Of a stretch of 64,000 nucleotides of DNA, positions 1-10,637 are shown one piece after another (positions within the stretch are counted from its first letter, which is position 1; the number at the start of each line of letters is the position of its first letter). The translations under genes were made by a program, and so were the position numbers. Source of the stretch: Eutreptiella sp. 'Long Island Sound 2002' (lineage: Eukaryota; Euglenozoa; Euglenophyceae; Eutreptiales; Eutreptiaceae); the NCBI GenBank assembly GCA_964036045.1, contig OZ038383.1, positions 110,705,188 through 110,769,187 on the forward strand. Reading direction: 5' to 3'. The notes under the pieces are model-generated. The model was not told where the DNA came from and ran no database searches. It saw only the letters and a list, made by a program, of their open reading frames with translations.

Positions 1-3000
1 CCTCATGGATCGTACGCCTCAGGGATTGTACCCCTCATGGATCGTACCCCTCATGGATCGCACCCCTCATGGATCGTACCCCTGATGGATCGCACCCGTC
101 ATGGACCGTACCCCTCATGGATCGTACCCCTCAGTGCTCGTACCCATCATGGATCGTACCCCTCATGGATCGTACTCCTCATGGATTGTACCCCTCATGG
201 ATCGTACCCCTCAAGGATCGTACCCCCCATGGTTCGTACCCCTCATGGATCGTACCCCTCATGGATCGTACCACTGATGGATCGTACCCCTCATGGATCG
301 TACCCCATAGGGATCATCCGCCTCATGGATCGTACTCCTCATGGATCGTACCCCTCAAGGACCGTACCCCTCATGGATCGTACCCCTCAGTGCTCGTACC
401 CCTCATGGATCGTACCCCTCATGGGTCGGTCCCCTCATGGATGGTACCCCTCATGGATCGTACCCCTCGTGGATCATACCCCTCATGGATCGTACCCCTC
501 ATGGATCGTACCCCTCATGGATCGTACCCCTCATGGATTGTACCCCTCATGGATCGTACCCCTGAGGGATCGTACCCCTCATGGAACGTACCCCTCATGG
601 ATCGTACCCCTCATGGATGGTACCCCTCATGGATCGTACCCCATAGGGATCGTACCCCTCATGGATCGTACCCCTCATGGATCGTACACCTCATGCATTA
701 TACCCCCCAAGGATCGTTCCCCTCATGGATCGTACCCCTCATGGATCGTACCCCTCATGGATTGTACCCCTCAGGGATCGTACCCCTCATGGATCGTACC
801 CCTCATGGATGGTACCCCTCATGGATCGTACCCCATAGGGATCGTACCCCTCATGGATCGTACCCCTCATGGATCGTACACCTCATGCATTATACCCCCC
901 AAGGATCGTTCCCCTCAGGGATCGTACCCCTTATGGATCGTACCCCTCATGGATCTTACCACTCATGGATCGTACCCCTCATGGATCGTACCCCTAAGAG
1001 ATTGTACCCCTCAGGGATCATATCCCTCCTGGATCGTACCCCTCATGGATCGTACCCCTCATGGATCGTACCCCTCGTAAGTTGTACCCCTCATGGATCG
1101 TACCCCGCATATATCGTACCCCTTAGGGATCGTACCCCTCATGGATCGTACCCCTCATGGATCGTACACCTCAGGGTTCGTACCCCTCATGGATCGTACC
1201 CCTCATGGATTGTACCCCTCATGGATCGTGCCCCTGATGGATCGTACCCCTCATGGATCGTACCCCTCATGGATCATACCCCTCATGGATCGTACCCCTG
1301 ATGGATCGTACCCCTCATGGATTGTACCCCTCATGGATCGTACCCCTCATGGATCGTACCCCTCAGGGATTGTACCCCTCATGGATCGTACCCCTCATGG
1401 ATCGTACCCCTCAGGGTTCGTACCCCTCATGGATCGTACACCTCATGGATCGTACCCCTCATGGATCGTACCCCTCATGGATCGTACCCCTCGTAAATCG
1501 TACCCCTCATGGATCGTACCCCGCATATATCGTACCCTTGATGGATCGTACCCCTCATGGATCGTGCCCCTCATGGATCGTACCCCTCATGAATCGCGGG
1601 CCTAATGGATCGTACGCCTCACGGATTGTACCCCTCAGGGACCGTACCCCTCAAGGATCGTACCCCTCAAGGATTGTACCCCTCAGGGATCATACCCCTC
1701 ATGGATCGTACCCCGCATGGATCGTACCCCTCATGGAACGTACCCCTCATGGATCGTGCCCCTCATGGATTGTACCCCTCATGGATCGTACCCCTCATGG
1801 ATCGTACCCCTCATGGATCATACCCCTCAGGGATCGTACCCCTGATGGATCGTACCCCTCATGGGTCGTACCCCTCATGGATCATGTCCCTAATGGATCG
1901 TACCCCTGATGGATCGTACCCTTCATGGATCGTACCCCTCATGGATCGTACCCCTCATGGATTGTGCCCCTCAGGGATCGTACCCCCCAAGGATCGTACC
2001 CCTCATGGATCGTACCCCTCATGGATCGTACCCCTCAGGGATCGTACCCCTCATGGATCTTACCCCTCATGGATCGTACTGCTCATGGATCGTACCCCTC
2101 ATGGATCGTACCCCTCATGGATTGTACCCCTCAGGGATCGTACCCCTCCTGAATCGTACCCCTCATGGATTGTACCCCTCATGGATCGTACCCCTCATGG
2201 ATCGTACCCCTCAGGGATCGAACCCCTCAGGGATCGTACCCCTCAAGGATTGTACCCCTCAGGGATCGTACCTCTCAGGGATCGTACCCCGCATGAATCG
2301 TACCCCTCATGGATCGTACCCCTCATGGATCGTGCCCCTCAGGGATCGTACCCCTCAAGGATTGTACCCCTCAGGGATCGTACCCCTCAGGGATCGTACC
2401 CCGCATGAATCGTACCCCTCATGGATCGTACCCCTCATGGATCGTGCCCCTCATGGATTGTACCCCTCATGGATCGTACCCCTCATGGATCGTACCCCTC
2501 ATGGATCCTACCCCTCAGGGATCGTACCCCTCATGGATCGTACCCCTCATGGATCACACCCCTCATGGATCGTACACCTAATGGATCGTACCCCTCATGG
2601 ATCATACCCCTGAGGGATCGTACCCCTGATGGATCGTACCCCTCATGGATCGTACCCCTCATGGATCATACCCCTCATGGATCGTACCCCTGATGGATCG
2701 TACCCCTCATGGATTGTACCCCTCATGGATCGTACCCCTCAGGGATCGCACCCCTCCTGGATCGTACCCCTCGGGGATCGTACACCTCATGGATCGTACC
2801 CCTCATGGATCATACCCCTCAGGGATCGTACCCCTGATGGATCGTACCCCTCATGGATCGTACCCCTCATGGATCATACCCCTCATGGATGGTACCCCTG
2901 ATGGATCGTACCCCTCATGGATCGTACTCCTCATGGATCGTACCCCTCATGGATCGTACCCCTCATGGATCGTACCCCTCATGGATCGTACCCCTCAAGG

Positions 3001-6000
3001 ATCGTACCCCTCATGGATTGCACCCCTCAGGGATAGTACCCCTCATGGATCGTGCCCCTCCTGGATCTTACCCCTCATGGATCGTACTGCTCATGGATCG
3101 TACCCCTCATGGATCGTACCCCTCAGGGATCGTACCCCTCCTGGATCGTACCCCTCATGGATTGTACCCCTCATGGATCGTACCCCTCATGGATCGCACC
3201 CCTCAGGGCTCGTACCCCTCATGGATTGTACCCCTCATGGATCGTACTCCTCATGGATCGTACCACTCATGGATCGTACCCCTCATGGATCGTACCCCTC
3301 AGGGATCGTACCCCTCATGGATCGTACCCCTCATGGATCGTACCCCCCATGGATCGTGCCCCTCAGGGATCGTACCCCTCATGGATCGTACCCCTCATGG
3401 ATCGTACCCCTCAGGGATCGTGCCCCTCCTGGATCGTACCCCTCATGGATCGCACCCCTCATGGATCGTACCCCTCATGGATCGTACCCCTCATGGATCG
3501 TACCCCTCATGGATCGTACCCCTGAGGCATCGTATCCCTCATGGATCGTACCCCTCATGGATCGTACCCCTCATGGATCGTACGCCTCATGGATCGTACC
3601 CCTCAGGAATCGAACCCCTCATGGATCCTACCCCTCAGGGATCGTAGCCCTCATGAACCTTTCCCCCATGGATCGTACCCATCATGGATCGTGCCCCTCA
3701 TGGATTGTACCCCTCATGGTTCGTACTTCTCATGGATCGTACCCCTCATGGATCGTACCCCTCAGGGATCCTACCCCTTATGGATCGTACCTCTCATGGA
3801 TAATACCACTCATGGATCGTACCCCACATGGATCGTACCCCTCAAGGATTGTACCCCTCAGGGATCGTACCCCTCATGGATCGTACCCGTCATGGATCGT
3901 ACCCCTCATGGATTGTACCCCTCAAGGATCGTACCCCTCAGGGATCGTACCCCTCATGGATCGTACCCCTCATGGATCGTACCCCTTATGGATCGTACCT
4001 CTCATGGATCTTACCCCTTGGGGATTGTACCCCTCAGGGATCGTACCCCTCGTGGATCGTACCCATGATGGATCGTACCCCTCATGGATCGTACCCCTCA
4101 GGGATTGTACCCCTCAGGGATGGTACCCCTCATGGATCGTACCCCTTGTGGATTGTACCCCTCATGGATCGTACCCCTCATGGATCGTACCCTTCATGGA
4201 TCGTGCACCTCAGGGTTCGTACCCCTCATGGATCGTACCCCTCATGGATCGTACCCCTCATGGATCGTGCCATTCATGGATCGTACCCCTCATGGATCGT
4301 ACCCCTCATAGATCGTACGCCTCAGGGATCGTACCCCTCAGGGATCGTACCCCTCAGGGATCGTACCCCTCATGGATTGTACCCCTCATGGATCGTACCC
4401 CTCATGGATCGTACCCCTCATGGATCGTGCCCCTCATGGATGGTACCCCTCATGGATCGTGCCCCTCATGGATTGTACCCCTCATGGATCGTACCCCTTA
4501 TGGATCGTACCTCTCATGGATCTTACCCCTTGGGGATTGTACCCCTCAGGGATCGTACCCCTCGTGGATCGTACCCATGATGGATCGTACCCCTCATGGA
4601 TCGTACCCCTCAGGGATTGTACCCCTCAGGGATGGTACCCCTCATGGATCGTACCCCTTGTGGATTGTACCCCTCATGGATCGTACCCCTCATGGATCGT
4701 ACCCTTCATGGATCGTGCACCTCAGGGTTCGTACCCCTCATGGATCGTACCCCTCATGGATCGTACCCCTCATGGATCGTGCCATTCATGGATCGTACCC
4801 CTCATGGATCGTACCCCTCATAGATCGTACGCCTCAGGGATCGTACCCCTCAGGGATCGTACCCCTCAGGGATCGTACCCCTCATGGATTGTACCCCTCA
4901 TGGATCGTACCCCTCATGGATCGTACCCCTCATGGATCGTGCCTCTCATGGATCGTACCCCTCATGGATTGTACCCCTCAGAGATCGTACCCCTCATGGA
5001 TCCTACCCCTCAGGGATCGTACCCCTCATGGACCATACCCCTCATGGATCGTACCCCTCATGGATCGTACCCCTCATGGATCGTACACCTCATGGATCGT
5101 ACCCCTCATGGATCGTACCCCTCATGGATCGTACCCCTCATGGATCGTACCCCTCATGGATCGTAACCCTCATGGATCGTGCCATTCATGGATCATACCC
5201 CTCATGGATCATACCCCTCATGGATCGTACGCCTCGGGGATTGTACCCCTCAGTGCTCGTACCCCTCGGGGATCGTACCCCTCACGGATCGTACCCCTCA
5301 TGGATAGTACCCCTCATGGATCGTACCCCTCAGGGATCTTACCCCTCATGGATCGTACCCCTCATGGATCGTACCCCTCATGGATCGTAGCCCTCATGGA
5401 TCGTACCCCTCATGGATCGTACCCCTCAGGGATCGTACCCCTCATGGATCGCACCCCTCATGGATCGTGCCCCTCATGGATCGTACCCCTTATGGATTGT
5501 ACCCCTCATGGATCTTACCTCTGATGGATCATACCCCTTATGGATGGTACCTCTCATGGATCTTACCACTCAGGGATTGTACCCCTCAGGGATCACACCC
5601 CTCGTGGATCGTACCCATCATGGATCGTACCCCTCATGGATCGTACCCCTCATGGATCGTACCCCTCATGGATCGTACCCCGTATGGATCGTACCCCTTA
5701 GGGATCGTACCCCTCATGGATTGTACCCCTCAGGGATGGTATCTCTCATGGATCGTACCCCTCATGGATTGTACCCCTCATGGATCGTACCCCTCATGGA
5801 TCGTACCCCTCATGGATCGTGCCCCTCAGGGATCGTACCCCTCATGGATCGTACCCCTCATGGATTGTACCCCTCATGGATCGTACCCGTCAGGGATTGT
5901 ACCCCTCATGGATCGTACCCCTCATGGATCGTACCCCTCATGGATCGTGCCCCTCAGGAATCGTACCCCTCATGGATCGTACCCCTCATGGATCGTGCCA

Positions 6001-7234
6001 TTCATGGATCGTACCCCTCATGGATTGTACCCCTCATGGATCGTACTCCTCATGGATCGTATCGGTGATGGATCGTGCCCCTCCTAGATCATACCCCTCA
6101 TGGATCGCACCCCTCATGGATCGTACCCCTCATGGATCGTACCCCTCATGGATCGTACCCCTCATGGATCGTACCCCTCATGAATCATGGATCGTACCCC
6201 TCATGGGTCGTACCCCTCATGGATCGTACCCCTCAGGGATCGTACCCCTCAGGGATCGTACCCCTTATGGATCGTACCCCTCATGGATCGTACCCCTCAT
6301 GGATCGTACCCCTCATGGATCGTACCCCTCATGGATTGTACCTCTCATGGATCGTACCCCTCATGGATCGTACCCCTCATGGATCGTACCCCTCATGGAT
6401 CCTACTTCTCAGGGGTTGTACCCCTCATGGATCGTACCCCTCATGGATCGTACCCCTCATGAATCGTACCCCTCATGGATCGTACCCCTCATGGATCCTA
6501 CTTCTCATAGGTTGGACCCCTTATGGTTGGTACCCCTCATGGTTCGTACCCCTCACGGATCGTACCCCTCATGGATCGTACCCCTCATGGATCGTACCCC
6601 TCATGGATCGTACCCCTCATGGATCGTACCCCTCCGGTATGGTAGCCCTCAGGGATCGTACCCCTTATGGATCGCACCCCTCATGGATCGTACCCCTCAT
6701 GGATCACACCCCACATGGATCGTACTCCTCATGGATCGTACCCCTCATGGATCGTACCCCTCATGGATCGCACCCCTCGTGGATCGTACCCCTCATGGAT
6801 CGTACCCCTCATGGATCGTACCCCTCAGGGATCGTACCCCTCATGGATCGTACCCCTCATGGATCGTACCCCTCATGGATCGTACCCCTCATGACTCATA
6901 CCCCTCATGGATCCTACTTCTCAGAGGTTGTACCCCTCATGGATCGTACCTCTCATGGATCGTACCCCTCATGGATCGTACCCCTCATGGATCGTACCCC
7001 TCATGGATCCTACTTCTCAGAGGTTGGACCCCTTATGGTTCGTACCCCTCATGGTTCGTACCCCTCAGGGATCGTACCCCTCATGGATCGTACCCCTCAT
7101 TAATCGTAACCCTCATGGATCGTACCCCTCATGGATCGTACCACTCATGGATCGTACCCCTCCGGTATGGTAGCCCTCAGGGATCGTACCCCTTATGGAT
7201 CGCACCCCTCATGGATCGTACCCCTCATGGATTG
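1..7234 (+). repeat. 16-bp satellite, block A
   Basis: Tandem array of a 16-bp unit with consensus CATGGATCGTACCCCT. The block continues beyond the left edge of the window. Common unit variants are CAGGGATCG for CATGGATCG, GATTG for GATCG, and CCTTATGG. From about 6.4 kb onward the variants TACTTCTCAGAGG and CTCCGGTATGG appear and act as markers for larger repeat blocks further right. The forward strand is open in all three frames because 16 is not a multiple of three, so every frame cycles through the same 48-bp, 16-codon period. The reverse strand has a TGA in each period. Long forward frames such as 2645-5524 are therefore products of the repeat. No transcription signal is visible. Confidence 0.98.
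3975..4942 (+). repeat. 512-bp (32-unit) internal satellite duplication
   Basis: The ordered series of variant units at about 3975-4430 recurs at about 4487-4942, with an offset of exactly 512 bp, or 32 units. Shared private variants include CTTGGGGATTG, CCCATGATGG, CCTTGTGGATTG and GTGCACCTCAGGG, all in the same order. Open frames 4084-4311 and 4596-4823 encode identical peptides. A recent unequal exchange or replication slippage event is the simplest explanation. Confidence 0.9.
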
Positions 7235-7642
7235 AAGCGGTACCCAGAACCCCATGGCCAGGTTACGGCATACAACCGGTCTCCGGTCCACTAACCCCAT
7301 GTACGGAAGGGAAGACGCCCGTTGACGCTCCATTCCGTGCCGTAAAGCCCCGCATCAGCAACCAATGCACCGCCAGCGGGGATTTGTATATCAGAACATC
7401 AGGAATCAACAGGGTTTTATTTTCATATTGTTTCCGTCAATTTTTAAGCTTCCGTTCTGATATTCACTGTTTTGACTGCTGGCGGTTGGATCGCGACTTT
7501 ACCGTAACCGCCAGTTTAACTGTTTATAATGGAAGTTTTAACGCAATCTGTCACGAAGGCTCCAAAGCCTTCAGGAACTGCATGGACGCTTCCGCAATTT
7601 TCACATCTTACACTCGCAACCTTAATCCGAATTTTTCAGGAT
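7235..7642. other. Non-satellite sequence, no gene found
   Basis: Satellite ends at about 7234 and unrelated sequence of balanced base composition begins. I find no conserved protein motif, RNA gene or mobile-element end here. An open frame runs from satellite into this stretch as far as 7758 but resembles nothing and inherits its start from the repeat. The sequence may be the 5' end (LTR or leader) of the element whose Gag-like frame starts at 10638. There is no target duplication or matching second LTR to prove that. Confidence 0.6.
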
Positions 7643-7720
7643 GTCGAAATCCGATTTTCGACTTCGACATCCCCGCACTTGATTTGACCTCTTTCGAGTG
7701 GACCTACGTGCTTCCCTATG

Positions 7721-7792
7721 CACGAATCAACTTTCCTTTCATCTTGCCCTCCATTTGACTCAGAGATATGGGCAAAACAAAGTTGATTCGTG
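7721..7792. repeat. 14-bp perfect inverted repeat, 44-nt spacer
   Basis: CACGAATCAACTTT at 7721-7734 is the exact reverse complement of 7779-7792. Within the spacer, TTGCCC and GGGCAA can extend the fold, giving a stem-loop of 72 nt. It is the longest perfect stem in the hairpin-rich region. Confidence 0.85.
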
Positions 7793-8032
7793 AGGCCACT
7801 TGTGAGGGTCATATCTCGTGCCGCTTGCGAGTATTGACGATGAGAAAACGTGGGATGTATTCACAATACTCCCGACGTAATTTGGGAAGCCTTATATGCC
7901 TTGCGTCTCCACACGTGCGCGCTAGTGTAATGGATCATGGTCAAGAGGGTAGAGTTTGCGTTATAACTCTTTGGCCATGACATTGCGTGCGTTAAAATAA
8001 CTTTGGAGTGTAGCGCGCAAGTGTTGGTGTTG

Positions 8033-8059
8033 CATAGGAACTCTCCTTGAGTTCCTATG
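8033..8059. repeat. 11-bp perfect hairpin with 5-nt loop
   Basis: CATAGGAACTC (8033-8043), loop TCCTT, then GAGTTCCTATG (8049-8059). An outer pair, ATAACTTT at 7997-8004 with AAAGTTAT at 8072-8079, could enclose it. A rho-independent bacterial terminator is not a sensible reading here, because no run of T follows and the context is eukaryotic. Confidence 0.85.
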
Positions 8060-8550
8060 AGCGATAGACACAAAGTTATGCCCTTGGAGGGGCATGACAT
8101 ATCGTGGTGGGAGCTACCTTTTGGGGCAATATGTGGTATGTGCCATGTGTTGTGTTGCGTGCCCATTTGGCGGGTCCATTACTCCAAGCCAAGCCCGCCA
8201 ATGGACCTCATATTGTGCAAGCCCCTTCTCCATACTCCCCACGACCAATTGCAAGCCTAACCTTTGTGAAGGGAAGCTTGTGTGGTGAACCCGAAGCGAT
8301 GCGTTGGGAGCAAGGTGTGTGTTTTACAATTTTCCATATTTTCGTGTGCCCACTTGGGAAGTAGCGCTCGTAACCTTTCAAGGCGCCCCAAGTGGAGCAC
8401 ATATGTGGGATCGAAGGTCATTGGTGTCAAGTCATTGTGTTTAGAAGGATTAAGTGATTGCACGATCCAAGCCAAAGATATTATAATATAATTGTGCACC
8501 TTTCAAGGCACTTTTGTGTGTGCTTGTGCCAATTTTGCCGTTTTTGGCCC

Positions 8551-8608
8551 GTCATGATGTCAAGTGGCGACCTTGTATCTCAACGTTGCGCTCAATTGAC
8601 ACCATGAC
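8551..8608. repeat. 13-bp inverted repeat with one mismatch
   Basis: GTCATGATGTCAA at 8551-8563 pairs with TTGACACCATGAC at 8596-8608 at 12 of 13 positions, with a 32-nt loop. It belongs to the hairpin-rich region. Confidence 0.8.
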
Positions 8609-8641
8609 CCAAGTATGATATGAGGGTACATACTTCGGTGC

Positions 8642-8798
8642 CCAACATATCTTGAACCCGGCGAATAACTCCTCTTAGGCTTCGCATACCGTGGCCGCCA
8701 TGTTGGCGATTTGGGACTATCCCAAATCATGGGCTCACTTGGCGACCCTGCCATTCCCAATATTGGAGGAGTTGGGCGACGCCCAAAAGATATGTTGG
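8642..8798. repeat. Nested inverted repeats: 12-bp outer, 9-bp and 7-bp inner stems
   Basis: The outer arms 8642-8653 and 8787-8798 are perfect 12-bp reverse complements. Inside them are GATTTGGGA/TCCCAAATC (8708-8728, 3-nt loop) and TTGGGCG/CGCCCAA (8772-8786, 1-nt centre). The nesting would give a branched, cruciform-like fold in either DNA or RNA. Confidence 0.8.
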
Positions 8799-9099
8799 AC
8801 CAACATGACTTGATACCAATCCTATGGCACACTCCGGTCCGAGTCGGGCATGTGCCTCATTTGCCTTAACCATGAGTGTGCGCATTTTTGGCCATTTTGA
8901 GCAATTTTCCACTTTTGCTGCCCGCCGTGCACTATGTTCTAACCCTCGTGCACGCCGGACGCATGGACCAATGGACCATATATGACATGGGTGTTATGGG
9001 TAATGGTCCCCATGGTTCACACACCACGTGGGCGAAGCGGAGCAACCTTCGTTGAGGCGCTAGCCCAAAGTGAGTGTGGGCAATTTTGCCATTTTGGCA

Positions 9100-10115
9100 T
9101 TTGTGGACCCAATTGGGATCGTCACCACGCCAAGTAGCATGGAGATCTTTGAGAGCCAACTGCATGGGGGTCTCTGTTCGACTCCCGGTGGATCGCGTAT
9201 GGAACGGCGGATCCGATCTCCAGGCCGGCGTTGAGATATACTATTGGGAGCACACCAAATTTTGGCTCATTTCAAGCAGCCAAAATGACCCAATTTTGGG
9301 ACCCCAATTTCCCCCTTCTGTGTGGTCAATTGGCGGCCCCATTTCTCTAAGCCCATAGGGAGCCCGGACCCAAATCTAAGTTGTACACTCAGATATAAGT
9401 CCTAGGTCCTGCCTCCTACCCTGTGAGCCATTGGCCTTACCTTGGCCGGGCGAGCCACGCGTGGGAATGAAGCCAATTTTGGTGATTTTGGCATCATGAC
9501 CCCACCTGACTCATCCGTGTTCCCCTGATGCCGGGACCTCAGAGGGAACCAAGTTGGGTGAGGGCTCCAGGGAGTTCGTACTCGAAGGGCACAGGGTCAG
9601 TTGCCTCGTCCCTACCTCTGGCGGGGCCGGACGAGGGGTCAATTATGGGGATTTTTGAGTTAATATCAGTTTGGGCTGAAACAGCCCATCTTCAGCTACC
9701 AACTCCTGAGGGATAATGGCGGGCCCATATCTCTGGCTCAGAGGGGAGTTGGGACCTGCCGTTAAGGGAGCATAGGGAGCCACTGTAGGTTGGCCTTGGA
9801 GCGCATTGGTTCCGAGGAACTCGCCTGTGGCTGTGCAGGACACCACCCCCATTGGCAGGGTTTCAGGGTCCGGACTGAGCAGGGCATGGGTTGTGTTTGA
9901 GCCCCCGCCCCCACCAGCCACTGAGAGGGTCGGACCTGGGATTGGGATACAAGTTAGGATAGAGTGTCTATTGTCCTGTGATGCCCTTACCCCAGTCCAG
10001 TCCTAACCCCATGTGTACATATCCTGATGTGTTGTTGTACATACTTTTGTTCACTCTTTGCAGAGTGGCAAGGATTCTGAAACGCTTTGTCACATGACAT
10101 GAGCGCATTGATGCC
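9100..10115. other. Non-satellite sequence, no gene found
   Basis: This is single-copy-looking sequence with recurring short motifs such as CAATTTTGGC and CCCATAGGGAGC. I see no conserved coding frame. The sequence GTTCGACTCC at 9176-9185 resembles a tRNA B box, but the surrounding arms do not pair as a tRNA. It may be part of the 5' region of the element whose Gag-like frame starts at 10638, though no LTR ends, primer-binding site or target duplication could be fixed. Confidence 0.5.
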
Positions 10116-10637
10116 CCTGTGAGCGTAGTGCTTTGCCTGCCTGCTCACTTGCGCGTGTCCCGCAGCGTCCCGTGGCCGGCCCCCCACGGGAAAGCGTCAA
10201 AAGCGTTTCACCGCCGCGGGGTTACCCAACCCTCGCGTGCCACTCGGGGCCACCAACCCGGAGCAGCGCGGCGCAGCTCGCAGCTCGCAGCGCAGCGCAG
10301 CATCTCGCAGCGCAGCGCAGCGGCTCGCAGCGCCACTCAGCGACAGCGCCGAGTTCGTCACGGAGCCCGCAGCGCCGTTCAGAGCATCGCCCTGACCGCG
10401 CAGCGACCGTGGAAGAGGTGCACAGACCAGGACTCCTGCATCAGCCCCATCGGCCGACCCGGAGTCCCATCGGCCGACCTCCAAGGCCGCGTCAACCACC
10501 TCCACAACCACCGGCTGACCAGCACCAGCCGCACTTCCAATCCAGTGCTGCAGCACCCTCCTCAACAACCACAACCAGTTCGTTGAGTTGAACGAGTGCA
10601 CATCAAGGACCTCAAGACCAACTACGCCCCCGCTGCC
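10116..10637 (+). other. GC-rich leader upstream of the Gag-like frame, with GCAGC repeats
   Basis: Base composition becomes GC-rich at about 10116 and remains so through the downstream reading frame, which suggests the two belong together. At about 10265-10340 there is a run of short imperfect repeats built from CGCAGC and CTCGCAG. Several overlapping frames are open here only because of the GC content. An in-frame TGA at 10584-10586 closes the frame upstream of the Gag-like protein. Confidence 0.5.

Larger units (their letters stand above)
7643..9099. repeat. Hairpin-rich non-coding region (run of inverted repeats)
   Basis: At least ten inverted repeats follow one another in about 1.45 kb, several perfect and some nested. 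Examples are 7643-7649/7656-7662 (7 bp), 7721-7734/7779-7792 (14 bp), 7829-7836/7864-7871 (8 bp), 7935-7944/7971-7980 (10 bp with one G-U), 8033-8043/8049-8059 (11 bp), 8351-8358/8387-8394 (8 bp), 8551-8563/8596-8608 (12 of 13), 8642-8653/8787-8798 (12 bp), 8708-8716/8720-8728 (9 bp) and 8772-8778/8780-8786 (7 bp). Stems are unrelated to each other in sequence. No open frame of note is present. The function is unknown. Possibilities are a structured non-coding RNA, a leader or LTR with regulatory folds, or the remains of nested foldback elements. Confidence 0.7.

Noticed and set aside
1-7234. Many long forward open frames with a 16-residue repeat, taken as repeat-protein genes
   Set aside because: All three frames give the same peptide because a 16-bp stop-free tandem repeat must do so. 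Starts and stops fall wherever unit variants create them, and frames overlap each other fully.
8033-8059. Perfect hairpin as a bacterial intrinsic terminator
   Set aside because: No T run follows, no bacterial gene is nearby, and the window is eukaryotic.
9176-9185. tRNA B-box-like GTTCGACTCC
   Set aside because: The flanking bases do not form a T arm or acceptor stem, and no A box is found at the right distance.
7235-10115. A full 5' LTR for the Gag-like element
   Set aside because: No matching second LTR, primer-binding site or target duplication could be located, so ends cannot be set.
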